NCBI GenBank assembly: GCA_029561505.1 | Contig: JAKQXK010000326.1 | Location: 1-8,636 of the forward strand | DNA from: Spirochaetota bacterium | GTDB taxonomy: Bacteria > Spirochaetota > Leptospiria > Turneriellales > Turneriellaceae | Direction of reading: 5' to 3' | Length of the DNA stretch: 8,636 nucleotides | Part shown: in pieces, positions 6,557-8,636 of the stretch | How the letters are laid out: each line of letters opens with the position of its first letter | Numbering within the stretch: the first letter of the stretch is position 1 | Notes under the pieces: generated by a model | The model's input: only the letters and a program-made list of their open reading frames with translations | Told to the model about the DNA's origin: nothing | The model's database searches: none | Program-made: the position numbers and the translations under genes

Positions 6557-7411
6557 CTACTTCCACGCGAAAACAAAATGCGGACGTGCGGCCAAGTCAT
6601 TACGCAGTTCGGCCCTGACAAACCCGTGACCGAGCGCCCAGTCTGCGACCTGCTGTGAAAACTGCGGGTGCGTTTCGAGTGCCAGAAACCCGCCAGGTGC
6701 GAGATTCTCAAATGCGCAGGCGATGAGGCGGCGGTGCAACTGCTCAAAGTTTTCAGCGACGAGCGCGACGCGCGGCTCTTTGTCGCGCACTTCGGCATCG
6801 AGCCCGGCGAATTCTTCGGGCAAAACATAAGGGGGATTACTCACAATCACGTTGGCGGGCAGCTTAAGGCGTACTGCGCCGCTCGTAAAATCACCTGCGA
6901 CAATTTCGCACTGGGTTTCTGTGCCTGCAAGTAATGCGGCGGCATTCTAATTCGCCTCCGCGAGCGCCGGCGCTGAGATATCGATGAGCGCCACGTGTGG
7001 CGCTTTGAGCTCGAGAGCAAGCGTCAGGCCGATGCAGCCACTGCCCGCCCCCAGGTCGGCGATATGCATGGTCTCTTTGATTTCTTTCAATACATGCTCG
7101 ACGAGCTCTTCGGTTTCGGGGCGCGGTATAAGCACGTCTGCAGAAACAGAAAAAGTGCGCCCATAAAAATCTTTCACGCCCAGAATGTGGGCGGTGGGAA
7201 ATCCTGCTGCTTTTTTCTTCAAGGCTTCACGCAGCGTTTCGAGCTCGATTGGGTTGAGCGGCCGGTCGGGCTGCAGAAACAGGTCGATGCGGCGCAGGTT
7301 CAAGAAATGCGCAAAAATCAGCTGCGCTTCGAGCCGGGGCGAGGCCACCAGTTTTTGTGCGAGAAAGGCCTCACCTTTGCGCAGAATTTCGATGAGGGTA
7401 TTTGACGACAA
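6557..7411 (-). pseudogene. prmC: Release-factor glutamine methyltransferase PrmC (HemK), interrupted by an in-frame UAG
   Basis: PrmC uses SAM to methylate the Gln of the GGQ motif of release factors RF1 and RF2. The single frame from 7411 to 6557 encodes a normal-length protein of about 283 residues with one TAG at codon 155 (6947-6949). Before it are the helical N-terminal domain (about 1-75), IPRPETEELV (95-104) and SAM motif I DLGAGSGC (119-126). After it come the catalytic SNPPYV (NPPY at 192-195) and a normal C-terminus ending FAWK. The break falls in ALAEAN-stop-NAAALLAG, where relatives often carry Lys or Arg; a single A-to-T change of AAG would explain it. The start is TTG at 7411, the first possible start after an in-frame TGA, with no clear ribosome site. 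It is a recent nonsense mutant, a readthrough gene or a base-call error. A product stopped at 154 would lack the active site. Confidence 0.9.
6947..6949 (-). other. In-frame UAG inside prmC
   Basis: The plus strand reads CTA, giving TAG on the coding strand with AAT before and AAT after it. The reading frame is otherwise open from 7411 to 6557 with conserved PrmC sequence on both sides, so this is a substitution and not a frameshift. The organism appears to use TAG as a normal stop: the toxin gene, the M23 gene and prmC itself all end in TAG. Confidence 0.9.
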
Positions 7412-7445
7412 TGTGACATAATTGGCTCAATGGATGCCGGGTAAA
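7412..7445 (-). promoter_or_regulatory. Possible prmC promoter
   Basis: On the minus strand TTTACC (7445-7440), a 16-base spacer and AATTAT (7423-7418) give four of six matches at each box. The -10 box ends six bases before the TTG start, which would leave almost no leader. The match is modest and the call is tentative. The box overlaps a plus-strand extended -10 at 7414-7422. Confidence 0.3.
7414..7422 (+). promoter_or_regulatory. Possible extended -10 promoter for the M23 peptidase gene
   Basis: TGACATAAT is a TGN extended -10 element with five of six -10 matches. No -35 box is seen at the usual distance, which extended -10 promoters can tolerate. A start near 7429 would give a leader of about 87 bases before the ATG at 7516, containing a GTCGCA-TCGC-TGCGAC hairpin at 7477-7492. 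Confidence 0.3.
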
Positions 7446-7476
7446 CGCCGATTGATGAAGAGAAGCCCTGTGCTGT

Positions 7477-7492
7477 GTCGCATCGCTGCGAC
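7477..7492 (+). other. Small hairpin in the M23 gene leader
   Basis: Perfect 6-bp arms GTCGCA and TGCGAC around a TCGC loop lie 23 bases before the M23 start codon. No T-run follows, so it is not an intrinsic terminator. It may be a minor leader structure or chance in GC-rich DNA. Confidence 0.3.
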
Positions 7493-7515
7493 CGAACGCC
7501 GGGGTGTGCTACGTT

Positions 7516-8388
7516 ATGCGCTTATGCTACCTGATTTCCCTGCTATGGATTTCCATAGCCACCGTTGGCGGCCTTACCGCATCGCAGGGGACGATCTACA
7601 TACGCAACCTCGCGCACAGCGACCCCGAGATCAAAAAGATGCGCGCCGAGGTCACCGACAACCTGCGGGCAGTCGCCGACGGCTCGCGGCCCGAAATCAA
7701 ATGGCGCAGGTACCGCCTCACGAACAAAGACACATTTTTCAAGGTAATGGCGCGCACCGTGCTCGACCACGACACGATCTCGAGTGTCAACCGCCTCGCT
7801 TCTTTGTGGGATCTTCACTCGGGCGCCGAATGGCTGTTGCCCAACGTGCGCGGTATCGCCGTTTATGGCGAGCGCGAAAAGGTCGCGAAAAAGTTTGGCA
7901 GGTCTGAAAACGAAGTGGTGCAGATTCCCGGGCACGAGAATTTTTATTTTGTCACAGGCCTGCACTTCGATGAAACCGAAAAAGAATATTTTAACCTAAA
8001 AGCGTTCATTCACCCCGTCGAAGGGCGCATCACCTCGGGCTTCGGCGTGCGCAAAGACCCGTTCACCGAAAAGCATAAATTTCACAAAGGTATCGACATC
8101 GCCTGCGGCATCGGCACACGCGTCGTCGCTTCAGCTGAAGGCACCGTCGTCTTCGCCGGCACCAAAAAAGGGTATGGCAAGACGGTGATTCTCGAGCACC
8201 GCAATGGCTATCGTACGCTTTATGGTCACCTGAGCAAGATACAGGTGAAGAACGGTGATAAAGTAAAACAAGGTGCGCGGATTGCCCTCTCAGGTATGAC
8301 CGGTCGCTCAACAGGCCCGCACCTTCACTTCGAAGTCAGAAGGCGCGGCCAACCAGAGCGGCCGAACTTTCATCTCGCCCGCCTTTAG
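7516..8388 (+). CDS. Secreted M23-family (LytM/NlpD-type) metallopeptidase
   Basis: This 290-residue protein has an N-terminal signal-like segment (about 1-22, MRLCYLISLLWISIATVGG), so it acts in the periplasm or cell envelope. Residues about 65-120 (YRLTNKDTFFKVMARTVL, then VNRLASLWDL and WLLPNVRGI) resemble a degenerate LysM peptidoglycan-binding module. The M23 domain begins near 165 (FIHPVEGRITSGFGVRKDP), and its zinc site is complete: His190 and Asp194 in HKGID, catalytic His238 in YGHLS, then His269 and His271 in HLHFEV. It is predicted to cut peptide bridges in peptidoglycan during growth or division. I chose the ATG at 7516 with GGGGTG about ten bases upstream; a GTG at 7504 in the same frame is possible but adds four residues ahead of the signal. 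The gene diverges from prmC. Confidence 0.92.
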   Translation: MRLCYLISLLWISIATVGGLTASQGTIYIRNLAHSDPEIKKMRAEVTDNLRAVADGSRPEIKWRRYRLTNKDTFFKVMARTVLDHDTISSVNRLASLWDLHSGAEWLLPNVRGIAVYGEREKVAKKFGRSENEVVQIPGHENFYFVTGLHFDETEKEYFNLKAFIHPVEGRITSGFGVRKDPFTEKHKFHKGIDIACGIGTRVVASAEGTVVFAGTKKGYGKTVILEHRNGYRTLYGHLSKIQVKNGDKVKQGARIALSGMTGRSTGPHLHFEVRRRGQPERPNFHLARL

Positions 8389-8397
8389 GCCCTCATC

Positions 8398-8425
8398 AAT
8401 GTAAACACCGCACGGTGTTTACATT
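8398..8425. promoter_or_regulatory. 28-base palindrome upstream of dinB, likely operator
   Basis: Perfect 13-bp arms AATGTAAACACCG and CGGTGTTTACATT flank a two-base CA centre. It starts ten bases after the M23 stop and ends 30 bases before the dinB start. No T-run follows, so a simple terminator is unlikely; a dimeric repressor site is more natural. Because dinB is often SOS-controlled, a LexA-type regulator is one candidate, but the sequence matches no LexA box I can name with confidence. A 13-base near copy of its central part (12 of 13) recurs at 8435-8447. Confidence 0.55.
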
Positions 8426-8434
8426 CTCTCACCA

Positions 8435-8447
8435 AAACACCGCATGG
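8435..8447 (+). repeat. Extra half-site repeating part of the dinB-upstream palindrome
   Basis: AAACACCGCATGG repeats AAACACCGCACGG at 8403-8415 with one mismatch, 32 bases further on, close to three helical turns. It ends eight bases before the dinB GTG, so a protein bound here would cover the translation start region or the early transcribed region. Confidence 0.45.
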
Positions 8448-8454
8448 ATTGCCC

Positions 8455-8636
8455 GTGCCGCTCGCCGCATTTCGTACCATCGTTCATGTCGATATGGACG
8501 CCTTCTTCACCAGCGTCGAAATTCGCGATCAACCCAAATTGAAAGGTAAGCCCATTGTCGTCGGCGCCGACCCTAAAGGCGGCTCTGGCAGAGGCGTGAT
8601 CAGCGCGGCGAGCTACGAAGCGCGCAGGTTTGGCGT
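8455..8636 (+). CDS. dinB: DNA polymerase IV (Y family), 3' partial
   Basis: Only the first 60 residues are in the window. They hold the Y-family signature: [14 protein letters not shown] (residues 9-22), with the first metal-binding Asp in HVDMD, then [12 protein letters not shown] and the [17 protein letters not shown] block that forms the incoming-nucleotide pocket. The enzyme performs error-prone translesion synthesis past damaged bases. I chose GTG at 8455 because it leaves the usual short lead of about ten residues before HVDMD; TTG at 8449 is an alternative, and the in-frame ATG at 8494 lies inside the conserved motif. The ribosome site is weak (TGGA a few bases upstream). The gene follows the M23 gene by 66 bases, and the palindrome between them suggests its own control. 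Identification is firm. Confidence 0.94.
   Translation, partial: MPLAAFRTIVHVDMDAFFTSVEIRDQPKLKGKPIVVGADPKGGSGRGVISAASYEARRFG

Noticed and set aside
6557..6850. Separate short gene encoding only the NPPY-containing half of PrmC
   Set aside because: It is in the same frame as the upstream half, and conserved-looking sequence continues across 6851-6946; it is one gene with an internal stop.
6947..6949. TAG reassigned to an amino acid genome-wide
   Set aside because: The toxin gene, the M23 gene and prmC itself appear to terminate with TAG at family-typical ends.
7422..7907. Open frame of 161 codons overlapping the M23 gene start
   Set aside because: Its translation is Arg/Pro-rich and low in information, typical of an out-of-frame reading of GC-rich DNA; the M23 frame has the conserved motifs.
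8398..8425. Intrinsic terminator for the M23 gene
   Set aside because: The stem is strong but the loop is tiny and no T-run follows (the next bases are CTCTCACC), so an operator is more likely.

Overview
This is a moderately GC-rich bacterial window (roughly 55-60% GC in most genes). It carries the end of a DNA-modification/anti-phage type operon, a toxin-antitoxin pair, and then ordinary housekeeping genes. The organism cannot be named from sequence alone. The combination of an M23 peptidase with a degenerate LysM-like front part, a prmC divergent from it and a dinB next door would fit a free-living Leptospiraceae-type spirochaete, but that is a guess.

Left part (1-4230, + strand): the 3' part of a DUF1156-type DNA methyltransferase gene with its DPPY catalytic motif, translationally coupled by a TAATG overlap to a gene fusing a phospholipase D-like domain to a SNF2-type helicase. 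This pair matches defence loci in which a DUF499 ATPase, a DUF3780 protein, a DUF1156 methylase and a PLD-helicase sit together. The missing partners would lie upstream of the window. The methylase gene changes abruptly from about 45% to over 60% GC near base 420 with no break in the reading frame.

Middle (4281-5515): on the minus strand, convergent with the helicase, a Phd/YefM-like antitoxin and PIN-domain (VapC-like) toxin overlap by 4 bases. They sit behind a good sigma70-like promoter whose -10 box is the centre of a palindrome and whose predicted start point falls on the antitoxin ATG. A cytidine deaminase gene (cdd) is divergent from them.

Right part (5516-8636): three copies of a 27-base palindromic repeat flank a membrane-anchored alpha/beta-hydrolase whose nucleophile elbow is rearranged. 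Next comes prmC, the release-factor glutamine methyltransferase, which is full length except for one in-frame UAG between its SAM-binding and NPPY motifs. A divergent secreted M23 peptidase follows, then the start of dinB (DNA polymerase IV) behind a 28-base near-perfect palindrome plus a third half-site.

The two most unusual points are the UAG inside prmC, the gene whose product tunes stop-codon recognition, and the partly visible methylase/PLD-helicase system.
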